From assembly GCA_950022295.1 (NCBI GenBank), contig OX465600.1:1736001-1800000 (forward strand): a DNA stretch of 64,000 bases, written 5' to 3'. A program made the translations under genes and the position numbers. The notes beneath the pieces were generated by a model that saw only the letters and a list, made by a program, of their open reading frames with translations, was not told the DNA's origin and did not search any database. This DNA is from Bromus sterilis. Taxonomy: Eukaryota; Streptophyta; Magnoliopsida; Poales; Poaceae. Of the stretch, positions 45,050-56,629 are shown one piece after another (position 1 is the stretch's first letter; every line of letters starts with the position of its first letter).

Positions 45050-45500
45050 CATGGAAATTATTATTTTTATAAGAGATGGCAATTCTTATTTTATGCGAGA
45101 TGACAATTCTTTCTAAAACATGAATTTTTTTATTTATGTGATATGACAATTGTTATTTGTTGTACATGTCAAGTATTTTATAATACTACGTGAAACACGG
45201 TAATTTTCTGTTTTAAAAATGCCATGGTTCCAATTGTGCAATAGGTTTTCATCCTAATATGACAATTCTTATTCATCAGACTTGGCAATTCTTATTCGTA
45301 GGACATGAAAATTCTTGTTGGTAGGACATGACAATTCTAATTACTAGGACATGGCAATTCTCACTGATAGGACATGGCAATTCTTGTTGGTAGGGCATGA
45401 CAATTCTTACTGATAGGACATGTCAATATTTACTGGTAGGAAATGGAAATTGTTGTTGATAGGACATGACAATTCTTACATGTGGGTCATGATACTTTGT
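45050..45500. repeat. Degenerate 29-30 bp tandem repeat
   Basis: About a dozen units of the form GACATGRCAATTCTTRTTGRTAG run in tandem, clearest at 45290-45480. Earlier units (from about 45050) are more decayed (GAGATGGCAATTCTTATT). All are in one orientation, with no coding capacity. Confidence 0.75.
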
Positions 45501-46159
45501 GAAACATGGCAATTTTATTGTTGATATTGTTGAACTATGATTACAATAGTACAATAGGGTTTTCACCCGATGGAAATATTTCCTGGTTTTATTTTCTAGA
45601 TTCTTTTTGTATAAGTTACGATGAATTTTTTTAATATAAAATTTCCATGGTATTTTTATATTTACTCCTATGATAATTTATAGTTTTAATTTTATTTTTA
45701 TGATGGAAATTTTTAATTTAAAAGTTAATTGTATTGTAGCAAAGAAAAAAATATTTTTATCACAACACAAAATTATTTTTAACATTTCTTCTTCGTTTTC
45801 ACTAATGGGCTTGTAAGGCCCAGTAAAACAAAGAGATGATGTGTTCCGGTGTACACAGCCTAGGCACTGAACGAAAATGTTCGGAGGAGGGCAGCAAGCA
45901 ACCGAACGAAATCGTTCGGGCCACCCTCCCCACCACCGAACGTCAGGTGAATATCGAGATCCAATATCAATAGGGTGAAGAGTACCAAAAAAAGTTTCAA
46001 AAAAAAGTACCAAAAAGTAGTACTAGTAAACCCTAAAACAAGAGTAGTAGTAGTATATGTAAGGCTCAAAAGGCGATGCTACGCGTCTGCCGGACGTTGT
46101 TTAAAAAAGATCCGCCGGTTCAGGAGCCGTCCGATCTGTCCGATCGAACGCGCACGCGG

Positions 46160-46440
46160 TAACGAGTCTTTGCAACAGAGGCTTCGTTGCAATCGAATCT
46201 TTGCAACATAACCTCTGTTGCAAAGGACCTCATGTATTATTATTTTTATTTTTTTCTTCTTCGTGCACCGCTGTGAGCCTTGCAACAGAGGTTCTGTTGC
46301 AATCGCATCTTTGCAACATAGCCTCTGTTGCAAATGACCTTCGGCTTTTCTTAATCTTCTCGTCATCACCGATGCGAGCCTTGCTACAAAGGCATTGTTG
46401 CAATCGGACCTTTGCAACATAGCCTCTGTTCAGTTTGCCT
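46160..46440. repeat. Three units with TTGCAACAGAGG dyads
   Basis: Units start near 46167, 46278 and 46379 (period about 105 bp). Each has TTGCAACAGAGG or a variant, then GTTGCAATCG, then CTTTGCAACATAnCCTCTGTTGCAA. The outer arms TTGCAACAGAGG and CCTCTGTTGCAA are exact inverse complements in unit 1 and close in the others, so each unit can fold into a hairpin. The linkers differ more than the arms. No coding capacity. Confidence 0.8.
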
Positions 46441-46691
46441 TAATTGCTACGCACGCCGTTGTATCTGGCCGAATCAGACGGTCACGCGGGCGGACGACAT
46501 GCGCGCAAAGATCTGCCGGTTGAATCTAATCTTTTCCGAGGCTCAAAAGGAAGATAAAAACAAGTATATGTATCCGGATCTGATAGGTGACGCTTCGGCG
46601 GCCGATTTACTACCCACCGACACCGTGAATCGTATTTCGATTTTCGATTGATAAAAAAAGCTGCGCCATCTTTTGGGGAAGAAGACGACAT

Positions 46692-47411
46692 ATGGCCGCC
46701 GGGTTCGAAGTGGATCATCATCGCTGCCACGACGACAATGCCGAGGAGGAGGGCACCAGCAGCATCCCTGCCTGGGTCCTCGCTCTTGTTGGAGAAGGAG
46801 CATGTACCGTTGACGATACCATTGACGATCCGGAGACTGGAGGCGGCGACGACTGACGAGCCCATGGACATAGTCAAATCGGCCGAAGAAGTAGCCATGG
46901 AGGTCGAGGCGGAGATGGCCAACGAGGAAGAGAGGCTCGCCTGGTACAAGAGCGGCTGGCAATCTATGTACGGGTCCAGGGGGTGCGGCTTCTTCCAAGA
47001 CATGAGTGAGTAATTACTAGTTAAGTATGCCTACATGCATGCATCCATATCCATATGCTCATCGTCTTGCTCGATCAATTTCGCTTATTAAGCTTCTAAA
47101 CATGTATGTTTTGCTATGATTTGATGCATGTATGTATGGCATTGCAGCGCAGGTGAGCTCCATGCACTTCACACACCTGACGCCTCCTCCCTTTGGATCA
47201 TGCCGCGGCATCGTCGGAGACACCTTGCAGATCTTCTCCGTCAAGCTCACCGAGATTAAAGGCGGCCTCCAATGGCCGCTGTCCGTGTACGGCGTGGTTG
47301 CCGCCCGGGACGCCGTCGATCATAACCGCAACCTTCTCTTCTGCCGTGACAGGAGTAGGAGCCAAAAGATCTACCAAGACGTACGTGTATCTATTTTCTC
47401 TTGTTTGTTTG

Positions 47412-47447
<36 letters not shown>

Positions 47448-50400
47448 TATATACTAAAAGCAAAATACGAATGAAAAATAATGAAATAGCTAGAAAATCT
47501 CATATTAATCAGAAAGATCTGATCATTAATATGTATTTCCATCAAATAATAACCGTTGGATTTCCTAAATATTCCCATCAAATAATAACCGTTGGATTTC
47601 ATTAGATGAGATTGCACGCATTAAGACTTGGCCCATCAAGCCCACTTTCGTTCCTTCAAAACAATCCACGTTTTTAAAAAAAACGAAAAATTCACGTGAA
47701 GAAAAGGTTCCCTCCAAGACATAGCGTGTCATTACCTCCCTAAGAAAAAGCGCGTAAAAAATTACCTAAGAAAATAAGACCTGCCCATAAAATACGTGCC
47801 CATCAATCCACAAAGTTGTTAGCTGGTGCAACTAGAAGGTACTGTATACGGTAGCAAAGCTTATACTTTCTATGTTTTTTTACTCCGCGTATAAGATTTA
47901 TTTAAAGTTAAATTTTATAAAATTTGACTAATTTATATTAAATATATCAATATATACAACATTAAAATTATAAAATATGAAAATTAATTTCATAATGCAT
48001 CTAATCTAATGATATTGATTTTTATAGAATCTAATGATATTGGTTTTGTATTGTGAATGATGGTATTTTTTCCACTCCTATTGACCCATATTACTTATCT
48101 TCAAATGGATGTATCTAACACTAAAATACATCTAGATACTACCCACAAAAAAATACATCTAGATACATCCAATTTAAAACAAGTTATATGAATCGGAGGG
48201 AGTATGAAAAATTGTCCAAACATTATGAAATTTGACTTCAAACAATTACATGCAAAGTAAAAAAACGAAGGGAGTACATGTCGTGTATCTCGCGACCAAA
48301 AGCACCGGGCTATGAATCGAGCCGTACAAAGTACGCCGCAAGGTAGTTCGCGTATCTGACCTTTGTCTACAATCTTTAGATATTTTTGAATTATTAGGTA
48401 TTGTGCAGTGCAAGGAGACATAACATATTCAAGTGTTGTGTAATGCATATAGCTAACAAGAAAGTTACTTATTGCTTGATTTTAAAACTATGAAAAAATG
48501 AAAAATTTATTTGTAGTTAAACCTTGAACCTGAACAATAAAAACATAGTATACTTTTGTAATAGTGTGTTCAATTGTCATATTTGGGATTTTTTAGAGTA
48601 TCATAACATAAATAAGTGCCTAAAGTGATTCCCTAGATAATACTTTAATACTCAAATTGATGTCTAATCGACATCAATTGACACCAAAGTGGACATTTTA
48701 TAGAACCGGAAGGATTAATTACAATATTGATAGATTAAAGGTTCATTAGAAGGTGTTAGTATTAATCAAAAGAATCAATTTCATATGGTGCATACATGGT
48801 TGTGTAAAGGGTCAACTTGAATTAGTGTGTCAAAGATATATAGATGCAATTTGGATGACAATATTTCATACCCGGGTCCAATGAAAATAATTATGATGGA
48901 AAAAAAGCTTAGTAAGATCATGCTATATGAATAACAAATACAGTACATCCTAGAGAAAGTATAGTGTGTTTGGATTGACGAGCTGGCTGTTGCAGCGTGA
49001 AATTGAAAGGAAATAGATAAATCAAAAGTGGTACTCCCTCCTATTCATATTAATTGTCCCACTATAGATGTATTTAGCACTATAATACATTTAGATACAT
49101 TCATCTCAAGACAAATAATATGGATCGGAGGGAGTACATCTCTTACTGCGTTAAAAATGATAATATCACATAAAGTGTGTCATGAAATTTTTTACCTTTA
49201 CTAACTATCAAAAAAATATGGTTATATTTTTCATGAAAAATAAACACAAGTGAATATGCTTAATTTGTTAGCATTCTATACCAAATAACTATCATAATAA
49301 TATTTTAGAGATTATATCACTTTCTACAACATCCTATGTAAAAGAGAGAGGAAGAAGATCCAAATATGAAAAATGATAATTTTATTAGCCAAACAAACAA
49401 CATGAACGTGTTGTTTTTTGTATAAACTTCGTTAATCAATTTTTATAATATAATATAATATAGTTATTTATATGGTTTAGTACGCACCTAGAAATAAATA
49501 TACTTTTTTATCTTGATATTTTTATCTTAAATATATTTTTGTGTTTGTTCATGACATCCCATGGTAAGGAAAAACAAACATAAAATCATTATCATTCTAA
49601 ACATCCCATATGAAAGCAAAACAAGAAGATGTTAAACTGGTAGAAACCAGATATGATAAATCTTCATGATTGTACATACACTTTGTACTACTATCTACTT
49701 GACAATGTTTCTCTTTTTGTTACATCATATTAGTTGTATTTTTTCCTAAGAGAACTTTAGTGTGTTATGTTTATTTTTCTCTTTCCCCTCAACCGCCCAT
49801 TCTACCCCAAATCCTCCTCCATTAACTTTCTTGATTACAATTCCCATAAAATACAAATACAAATAAGGAACGTAGGGGAGTATTAATGGATCAAAATCTA
49901 TAGGTGCTCATGGGAGCGAAGGGAGGAAGCTTAGATAAGAGAATATGCTCTCACGTCGCCTTTTTCTAGAAAGCTCTACCAGCGAGAAAAAGTGTTTGGC
50001 CCGAACCAAAAAGTTGTTGATCCACTTCATTCGCCAAGCGAATGATCTTTGCTTCGCGGAATTATTAGAACTCAATAAGGTAGATGTGGTTTGTTTGCAG
50101 GAGACAAAAAGGCGGAACTTTACAGGCAAAGAGTTGACAGATTTTGCAGTTTGTTTGAAGTTTTTTCAAATGGTTCTGTATCAGCAGATCCCTCTGTGGG
50201 TTCTGCAGGTGGATTGTTGATAGGTGTGAGGTTGGATGATTTAAATAGATGTTGTATTTGTGGGGTCTGGTGCACTCATTATAATTGTGAGCTGAAGGAT
50301 AAAAGATAAATTATTTGACTATTAAGACTGTAAAGATGTTGCTTGATAGAACATTTTTTGCGAGAGGATGGAACCTAATTATCAATAGACATCAATCCTT

Positions 50401-52749
50401 AAATTTTCATATATTTAAATCAAATTCAACTACCGATCTAATATATGTCACATACAAAACTTCGGCTAGCCCGCTATTTAAAGTTCAACTTTATGCACTA
50501 AAGTTGTATCATGTTCGAATGACACACATAACCATTACCTAATATGGCGTATTCAACAATCATTGGTACATAAATTGTTTATGTTATGTGATTTTTATAT
50601 GTATTTTCAGGTATGTGACGGTTATAGAATGACAACACCTATAACATGAATCTTACTTTCAACATAGTAAACCGATGCCCACGCAAATAATTCCTACCAT
50701 TCAAACATGAACCCTACTTTTAACACACTAAAGTGATGCCCTCGCAAATAATAAATGATTAGACACCATAGAAATTGACATGAAAGTATGTTTGGTTGCA
50801 CCAAAAGAAAATATTTGGAAGTCGTGAGGAATAGATATTGTTCAAAATTGTTATATTCTAAGAAGTTATGAGGAATATATAGTGTTCCAAAATTTTCATA
50901 TCATATATCAGTGTGCCAATAATTAATACTTCCTTCATTCAATTTTTTTTCCTGAATTGGATGTATATAGATGTGTTTTAGTGTATGCAGTTATAGTTCA
51001 TCGTAAAATATCTTATATTTATGAACGAAGGGAGTACATCATATGGATGCATGTAGCAAAACTGAAAATAAAAAACCAAGCTATTAAGTATGCATACATC
51101 TTCTTGCGTAGAATCTTATAGATTGCTCAAATTCCTTCGCTCCACGGATGTGACTGATCCTGGCGGATGACCCCTCTCTTGTTCTATCCTTTTGTCCCGG
51201 TAACAGCAGCAACGATGATGATTCAGGAGTTCAAAACTCAAAACAAAAGCAAGCAAGTTGATCTTGTTGAGATGTACTGATACATGAGGCTGTAAATCAT
51301 GCGTATGTAGATGCGTACGTATGCTTCCGGCCGGCTGGATCGATTTGCTCTGTGAATGAGCCAGCTCTAGCCTTCTAGGCGAATCGATCATGTAATTTGC
51401 GTCTCGCCGGAAAGTAATTTGCTTCAAGCCTGTACATACGTGTGTGTGCCTTCATCAGAAAATGCTCGTACTGCAGTAACGTGAGCGGCACGCGGTGAGC
51501 TCCCGATTGATCGGCTATAGCTACGAACACGGCTGCAGCGGCGATGGTGAAGCAAAGTAGATTGAATAAAAACTCGCAACTAAAAAAGAGATGAGAGGAG
51601 TGCTTCGGAGCTTTAATTTGGTCATACCTTTTTTTAGATTGATTCAACAATGATTGCAACATTGAAAGTTTGAATAGTAAGAGATCAGTGCGCAAAGGCT
51701 GAAGAACATTGAGGAGTCCCCAGACGGATGCTCTTTTTGATAGCCTGCGTGAGGAATTTAGTTTTGAGGGAAGAGATCTATTTTTTTCAAGATGGAATCT
51801 ATTTTTTTATAATGTACGATGGATAAATAGATGAAACGTTTTTTTGTTATAATGGCATAGGTGGGTTATTTGTTTCAACTTCAGGGATAAAGTCTATTTA
51901 CTGAAATCTAATGGTTGTTGTTTTATATGGATTAAATTGATGGCTGGATGTTTCTGATTAACGTGGAATTTTCTAGAGTTGTTGTTTTAAAAACAAAACT
52001 ATTTCTCTTGTTGATTAGTAGTGCATATTGCTAACTAACTAATGGGGTGATTGATTGATCGATGATGCTTGCTGCAGGATCCGTTTCTACACTTGACCGG
52101 ACCGTCTCGTGCGATCCTGCTCACATACCCACTCCACTTTGAAATCCAGCTAAAGCTTAAACGTGGAGCAATAGCTGAAGACACACCATTGATCACCAAC
52201 ATGAGCCATTACGCCGGGCGTTGTTACGTTGTACAAACCCTAAACTTTGAGAACAGCTTCTGCAAAATAGAGTTGTGCTTCGAGCTGCTTGCCGAGACGG
52301 TCCAAGCCACCATCTTCGGTGTCCGTGTTGTCAGACAGAGAAAGAATGCTCGGCCTTTTGAACATGGATGTCGAGTAGCTTGCTCCACGACGTCGTATTC
52401 ACGTAAGATCATCGATGGCAAAGTGGCTTATGTTGCTAATGCCCCATCTGGTGAAGTCACCTTGCTTGATCCTAGTAGCCGAGTAATGCATGTGGGTTCA
52501 GATTGTTACCTTGATATGTCCAGGCGTGTGGTCTCCGTACAACTCAATGGAAGCCTGAAAGTTGTCATACAGTCATATTCATCGTCCCGTGATGTCACCG
52601 CACAAGGCCATGTCTCCTTCACGCCCGATTCTTGTGGCGTTAGTAAGAAGGAATTTATTGTCGGTGATGTTCAGTTGGAGATTAGTGTTGCTTGGTCCCT
52701 CCTTGTTGAGGACAAGCGTGATATCGCGCAAGAAGGATGGGTGGTCTGA
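46692..52749 (+). CDS. DUF6598 domain protein, three exons (start region uncertain)
   Basis: Exons end at 47005 (donor GTGAGT), run 47148-47380 (donor GTACGT) and 52078-52749; phases 1 and 0 match throughout. Landmarks are MANEEERLAWYKSGWQSMYG, then SSMHFTHLTPP, DTLQIFSVKL, QWPLSVYGVVAARD, DHNRNLLFCRD, DPFLHLTGPSRAI, FCKIELCFELLAETVQATIF and QLEISVAWSLLVED, the full DUF6598 domain. The start is unclear. A well-placed ATG at 46692 opens an acidic frame (MAAGFEVDHH to DDPETGGGDD) that stops at 46854. The domain frame has ATGs at 46738 and 46864 (MDIVKSAEE; 348 residues). Either translation begins at 46864, or a small frameshift near 46850 has broken exon 1. DUF6598 is a grass-expanded family of unknown function. 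No signal peptide or membrane span is seen. Confidence 0.75.
47413..47446. repeat. (CTAT)n microsatellite in the DUF6598 intron
   Basis: Eight or more uninterrupted tetranucleotide units, 33 bp past the exon 2 donor. Confidence 0.9.
47536..47600. repeat. Short tandem duplication in the DUF6598 intron
   Basis: CCATCAAATAATAACCGTTG with following GATTTC occurs twice, 36 bp apart. The surrounding text (TATATACTAAAAGCAAAATAC to about 47830) may be a Helitron-like or other non-coding insertion, not resolved. Confidence 0.7.
47883..48274. mobile_element. Stowaway-like MITE split by another MITE
   Basis: The left end CTCCGCGTATAAGATTTATTT with following AAATTTGAC and the right end AAATTTGACTTCAAACAATTACATGCAAAGT to CGAAGGGAG are flanked by TA. 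A second element (48075-48202) interrupts it. Confidence 0.65.
48075..48202. mobile_element. Nested Stowaway MITE, 128 bp
   Basis: CTCCTATTGACCCATATTACTT is mirrored by AAGTTATATGAATCGGAGGGAG. The internal ATGGATGTATCTA and TAGATACATCC also pair. It is the younger of the two nested elements. Confidence 0.75.
48275..49033. other. DUF6598 intron, AT-rich filler
   Basis: AT-rich sequence with no recognised element. Confidence 0.4.
49034..49134. mobile_element. Stowaway MITE, 101 bp
   Basis: CTCCCTCCTATTCATATTAATTG is mirrored by AATAATATGGATCGGAGGGAG, flanked by TA. The inner arms TAGATGTATTTAGCAC and TTTAGATACATTCATC pair. Confidence 0.85.
49930..50310 (+). mobile_element. LINE endonuclease fragment, frameshifted
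   Basis: One frame reads FIRQANDLCFAELLELNKVD followed by VVCLQETKRRNF, the conserved core of the apurinic-type endonuclease of plant L1 elements (catalytic Glu in LQETK). The text continues in a second frame as SVGSAGGLLIGVRLDDLNRC, so a frameshift lies near 50150-50200. Only the N-terminal part of the element is present, within the large intron of the DUF6598 gene. Confidence 0.7.
50929..51034. mobile_element. Stowaway-like MITE, 106 bp
   Basis: Starts CTTCCTTCATTCAATTTTTTT and ends TATTTATGAACGAAGGGAG between TA dinucleotides. Internal GATGTATATAGATGTGTTTTAG is typical of Triticeae Stowaway copies. The arms are diverged. Confidence 0.7.
51035..52077. other. End of the DUF6598 intron
   Basis: Two minus-strand open frames (51116-51427 and 51375-51695) overlap here, but neither has a recognised domain, promoter or partner exon. 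The intron ends at GCTGCAG before 52078. Confidence 0.4.
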
Positions 52750-52863
52750 GCTGCAACCTACATACATTCAAGTATAACATGTGTCGTGCGATTTGAGTGT
52801 CGCTTTAAAGTTAATAGTACTATGTGTAGATTTTATAACTTGTGCTATCCGCTCATTTGGTTA

Positions 52864-53210
52864 TGATAGTTTGAGAGAAATAGAACTTGTATTCATTCAA
52901 TAGCGTTTACAGAGATTATATAGGAGGGAGGCCGGCTGGTTTAGGGTTAACCAACGGACTTTGCTATGGAGTCCTAGTCTATTACAAATCAAATACAAAC
53001 ATAGGTAGGACTCTAATACCCCCCCCCCCCCCCCCGGCGCAGTATCATCATTGGGCGCCAGTGAGACTACGATAGAGAGTGGGATCGGGAAGAGGTTCAC
53101 CGTTAGCTGATAATTTGGTGCCAACATCAGTCGGTGTACGACAAGGTTGACAGTCAATCATACCTGCTCGGTTTAAGAGATCTAGAATATATTGGCGTTG
53201 AGAAAGAAAA
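52864..53210 (-). mobile_element. Copia retrotransposon remnant (RT fragment joined to LTR end)
   Basis: On the minus strand, 53208 to about 53040 reads LSQRQYILDLLNRAGMIDCQ, then PTDVGTKLSANG and PDPTLYRSLTGA, the C-terminal part of a Copia reverse transcriptase (RVT_2). After a C-run of 17 (53019-53035) the sequence becomes LTR-like: CTATGTTTGTATTTGATTTG, CTATATAATCTCTGTAAACG, AATGAATACAAGTTCTATTT and CTCTCAAACTATCA. RNase H and most of the 3' interior are missing, so it is an internally deleted remnant just downstream of the DUF6598 gene. Confidence 0.75.
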
Positions 53211-53215
53211 AGATC

Positions 53216-54280
53216 GGTCGATCACCCAATGGACGGACGCACGGTCTTTTTATTAGGCTTCCAACGTGCCGAAGCAAATGGATGCGCGTCTTGCCCGCTT
53301 TCTGTCCGGTTTGCACGGTCGCGTTTGCGCGCATGTCCGTTTTTTGTCCAGCGACATGCGCGGTCGTCCAACATGCCGACGCAAACCCATATTTAAACAG
53401 AATTTTTTAACAGAAAATAACTAATTAAACATTAATAAACAGTCCATTACAACTAATTAAAACTAAAAACCGCGACCCTATGCGCCGTCGCCGCCGCCAG
53501 TGACCATGTCGTCATCGCTGTCAATGCTGGTCAAGTTGACCATTGCCGGAGGTCACGCCCAGGGGAACTCCTCGCACCAGCGCGCCCAATGGAGGCGAGC
53601 GCTCGTCCTGGCGCTTCCTCTTGGCCGTCCTCCTGGACGACGCGCTCTGCGGCAGCGGCGGCAACGGGTCAATGACGCTTGCGGCGAGCGACGCGGCGTA
53701 CTCCGTGTTCATCTACGGGTCGGCCTTTGAGCGCTCGGCCGCCAAATGGCGCGTGTACGCCTCCTCCTTGATATGTGTCTCCTCCTCGTCGGTGGCACGG
53801 TCACGGCCGCCATTGGGATGTACACCGAGAAGGTGTTGACGCCCTCCCACTATTAGCCTTCCCGAAATGGCTCCGGCTTCGGCAGGTGGTGGCGCGGCGG
53901 CGAGTCCAACCCGGGACCGTAGGGTGGCGGCGGCGTCGGCGGGTAGGGAGGGCGGAATTGCGGCGCCCACCAATCCCACGGCGACGGCGGTGGCGGCGGC
54001 ACCTGTCCGTCGCGGATGACGAGTGCTCCACCGACGCGTGGAGGAAGCGGGTCCGGGTTCAAGCTCTCCTGGATAACGAAATCTAGGCCCGTCCACATCG
54101 CCTTCTCCTCAGCCTCGGAGATTTCGATGACGCGCTGCCTCCTCCTCTGCGATGGCGAGTTGGAAGGTCGCCTCCTCGACCTCTTCTTCGGGCGCGACGA
54201 CGGCCGGCGGGGGCACGACGCGTTTTGACGCAAACTCGGACAGGCGCGGACAGAAATGTGTCACGCGTTGGAGTTGCCCT
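53216..54280 (-). mobile_element. Class II transposon remnant carrying coding-like sequence
   Basis: The right end CGCGTTGGAGTTGCCCT (54264-54280) is the inverse of the AGGGCAACTCCAACGCG start common to non-autonomous grass TIR elements. The left part has GACGCAAACCCATATTTAAA and CAACGTGCCGAAGCAAATGG text typical of the same elements, but the left TIR is gone. Minus-strand frames encode SEAEEKAMWTGLDFVIQESL, then a Pro-rich segment, then EEETHIKEEAYTRHLAAERS in another frame, with stops and frame changes between. This is decayed coding sequence of no known function. Confidence 0.5.
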
Positions 54281-54599
54281 AAGCAACATCTTCAAGAAGG
54301 AGGACGACGCCGCCGCCACCGCTGCCCGAACGAATCCTAGCGGTTTCCCCCGGTACGCGGAGGGCAGTGGTAAAGGGGTACCCCGAAGGCCTTCAGGAAG
54401 GTGCAATAGCGCCCGCCTACATCACCGCTTCGGGACCGAACATGCCGAGAGGGATCTCTCCCGACCCCCACCACCAATGCCATGGATGCCCGATAGTGTG
54501 TCGCCCATGTAACCGCCCAGCAGCATGCGCCACCATGGTTTTGACGCCATCCCCTCCGCATCACTGTGGACACTGACACGAAGCCGGGGAGAAAGTGAG
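54281..54599. other. GC-rich segment between transposon and DUF6598 pseudogene
   Basis: Open on both strands for up to 100 codons because it is GC-rich. No domain is recognised. It may be captured coding sequence. Confidence 0.35.
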
Positions 54600-55520
54600 A
54601 AGCAACAGGCTCGGTGGCTTCAAGTGGCCGTTGTCAGTGTACGGCGTGGTTGCCGCCCGGGACTCCGTGGATCGCAACCGCAACCTTCTCTTCTCTCGAA
54701 GTAGGTGAAGGCCCCAAAAAATCAGTAAACGCGTACGTATAGTATCTTTGCTTTTGCATTTTTCTTTCTTTCCGAGATCGATACATTTGGTCATCTCTCT
54801 TGTTGATTACTAGTCAATGATGGGGTTATATATTGACGAATGCTTGCAGGATCCTTTTCTGCGCTTGATTGGGCCGTCTCGTGCGATTCTGCGTAGGGAA
54901 CTAGTTGATTTTGAAATTCAACTACGAGTTGAACGTGGAGCGGTCATTCATCGGCGTGGCGCACTGTCACGCCCCACTTTATACCGGCGTGCATTCCGTT
55001 TCTTTTGAGAACTGCTTCTCCAAAATTGAGTTATGCATTGAGCAGATTTCGGAAACGGTCCAGGCCACAATCTGTAGCGTCCGTGTTATCAAACAGGGGA
55101 CGAAATGTCGGTTTGACCTTCAATGCCGAGTAGCTTGCCTGACAACATCATACTCACAAAACGTGGTCGATGGTAAAATCGCTTATGTTGCGAATGCGCC
55201 TTTCGGTGAAGTTGTGCTGCTTGATCCTGGTAAACTAGCAATGCCTGAGGGTTCATTCGGTTACCTTGATCTGTTAACGCGTGTGGTCTCCGTACAACTT
55301 AAGGGGGCATGAAAGTTGTGGTACATGCCTACTCATCATCGGGTGTTATCACCGCACAAGGAGATGTCTCCTTGACACCCAAAGCTTACGGCTTCAGCCA
55401 GAAGAACTTTCATGTTGTTGATGTTGAACTGGAGATTTGTGTTGCCTGGTCCACTCTTGTTGAGGACAATGGTGATATCGCGAGACGGGGATGGGTTTTT
55501 GAATCCTCATTTGTACCTCC
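54600..55520 (+). pseudogene. DUF6598 pseudogene, copy B
   Basis: The exon-2 part (54605-54740) reads GGFKWPLSVYGVVAARDSVD and RNRNLLFSRSR, then a TGA. The exon-3 part begins after TTGCAG at 54850 with DPFLRLIGPSRAIL. A frameshift lies near 54905-54960, after which FENCFSKIELCIEQISETVQ, CRVACLTTSYS and GYLDLLTRVVSVQLKGA are read in a new frame. A stop plus frame change at about 55309 leads to MKVVVHAYSSSGVITAQGD and ELEICVAWSTLVED. The N-terminal exon with the MHFTH motif is absent, replaced by the transposon-rich segment. Exon-intron layout and sequence mark it as a tandem duplicate of the gene at 46.7-52.7 kb. Confidence 0.85.
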
Positions 55521-56629
55521 AATGCAAGGACTAGGTAGTGTTTGCCTGAAGATGTGTCCATTCATGGTTGGACAGAGGTCCTCGATGAACATGACCAACC
55601 AAATATTTATGTGTCCTTGGTCAAGCGTACTATTGATTGGCTATGTATCTAAAATGTCCCGACTATTTGTGTATTGACTATAAATTATGTTGTGTTAGTC
55701 GATCATGCATGTCTCTAAAGTTACAATGTTGTGTGCTTTGTATAGATTGTATAACTTGTGTTGTCGGGCTAATTGAAGTTATCAATTGTAACTTTGAAGT
55801 TATGTTGTGTGAAGTTTATTTTGTCTCGGCTTCTGACTTTCTTGTAGAAGTTTATTTTGTCTCGGTTTCTGACTTTCCTGTACAGGTCTTGTTGTTGTTT
55901 TCACTCAACTTCTATTCTGGTAGCGCTTTGAATGATTCATATCATTCATTCTACTGTACAGATGGGTAGGTTTGATGACAAATAATTTTATTTTTTGACT
56001 TGTTTCCTTCAATCGAGAATTGGGTTTTAATCAGTTCTCTAAGTAGAAACAAACAGCCATGCAGGATTAAGCTCGTTCGACCGGTGGAGGATCAAGCCTA
56101 GGAGTACCACGATCATTTTTTGCTCCCTTGGTTTCTTCTCGTCATGCTATCTCACAACCTTGGATCTGAAAAGAAAAAACACTTTGATAGGTTCTTTTAA
56201 AGGTATACTATGATAGGTAATTGTAGGAAGTGGAGTGATCAGGTCACAAAGATATGTTCCAAAGGGTTAAGGGCTATAAGCACCAAGTAGGGCATGTACA
56301 TGTTGATAACTTGTGGGAGAGACAAAAGTTGTTCAAACAAGTGGTATACATCACCTGGAATTTTGCATGCACATGTATTGTAAGGGATAGGGAGGTGTAC
56401 TTTAGACCAATTAATAAGCAGAAAATAAAGATTGCAAGATGTCGTGTATGAAAATTAAGAAGCAGTACAACGAGTGGGCCGGCCTGTGCACTCTTCTGCA
56501 GGAGGAGAGGAGGATCTCCTAAACCGAGCCGGACTGGGCAGAGCCTGAGCCTTGATAATATCTCAATCCGGCCTCTTCCTCCGCCGTATTCAACAGGAAC
56601 CAGTCTCGGCGCCGGAGCAAGAATCGTCG
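55521..56629. other. Intergenic between DUF6598 pseudogenes
   Basis: Contains a short tandem duplication of GTTTATTTTGTCTCGG plus TTCTGACTTTC at about 55817-55880. No gene is recognised. Confidence 0.4.
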
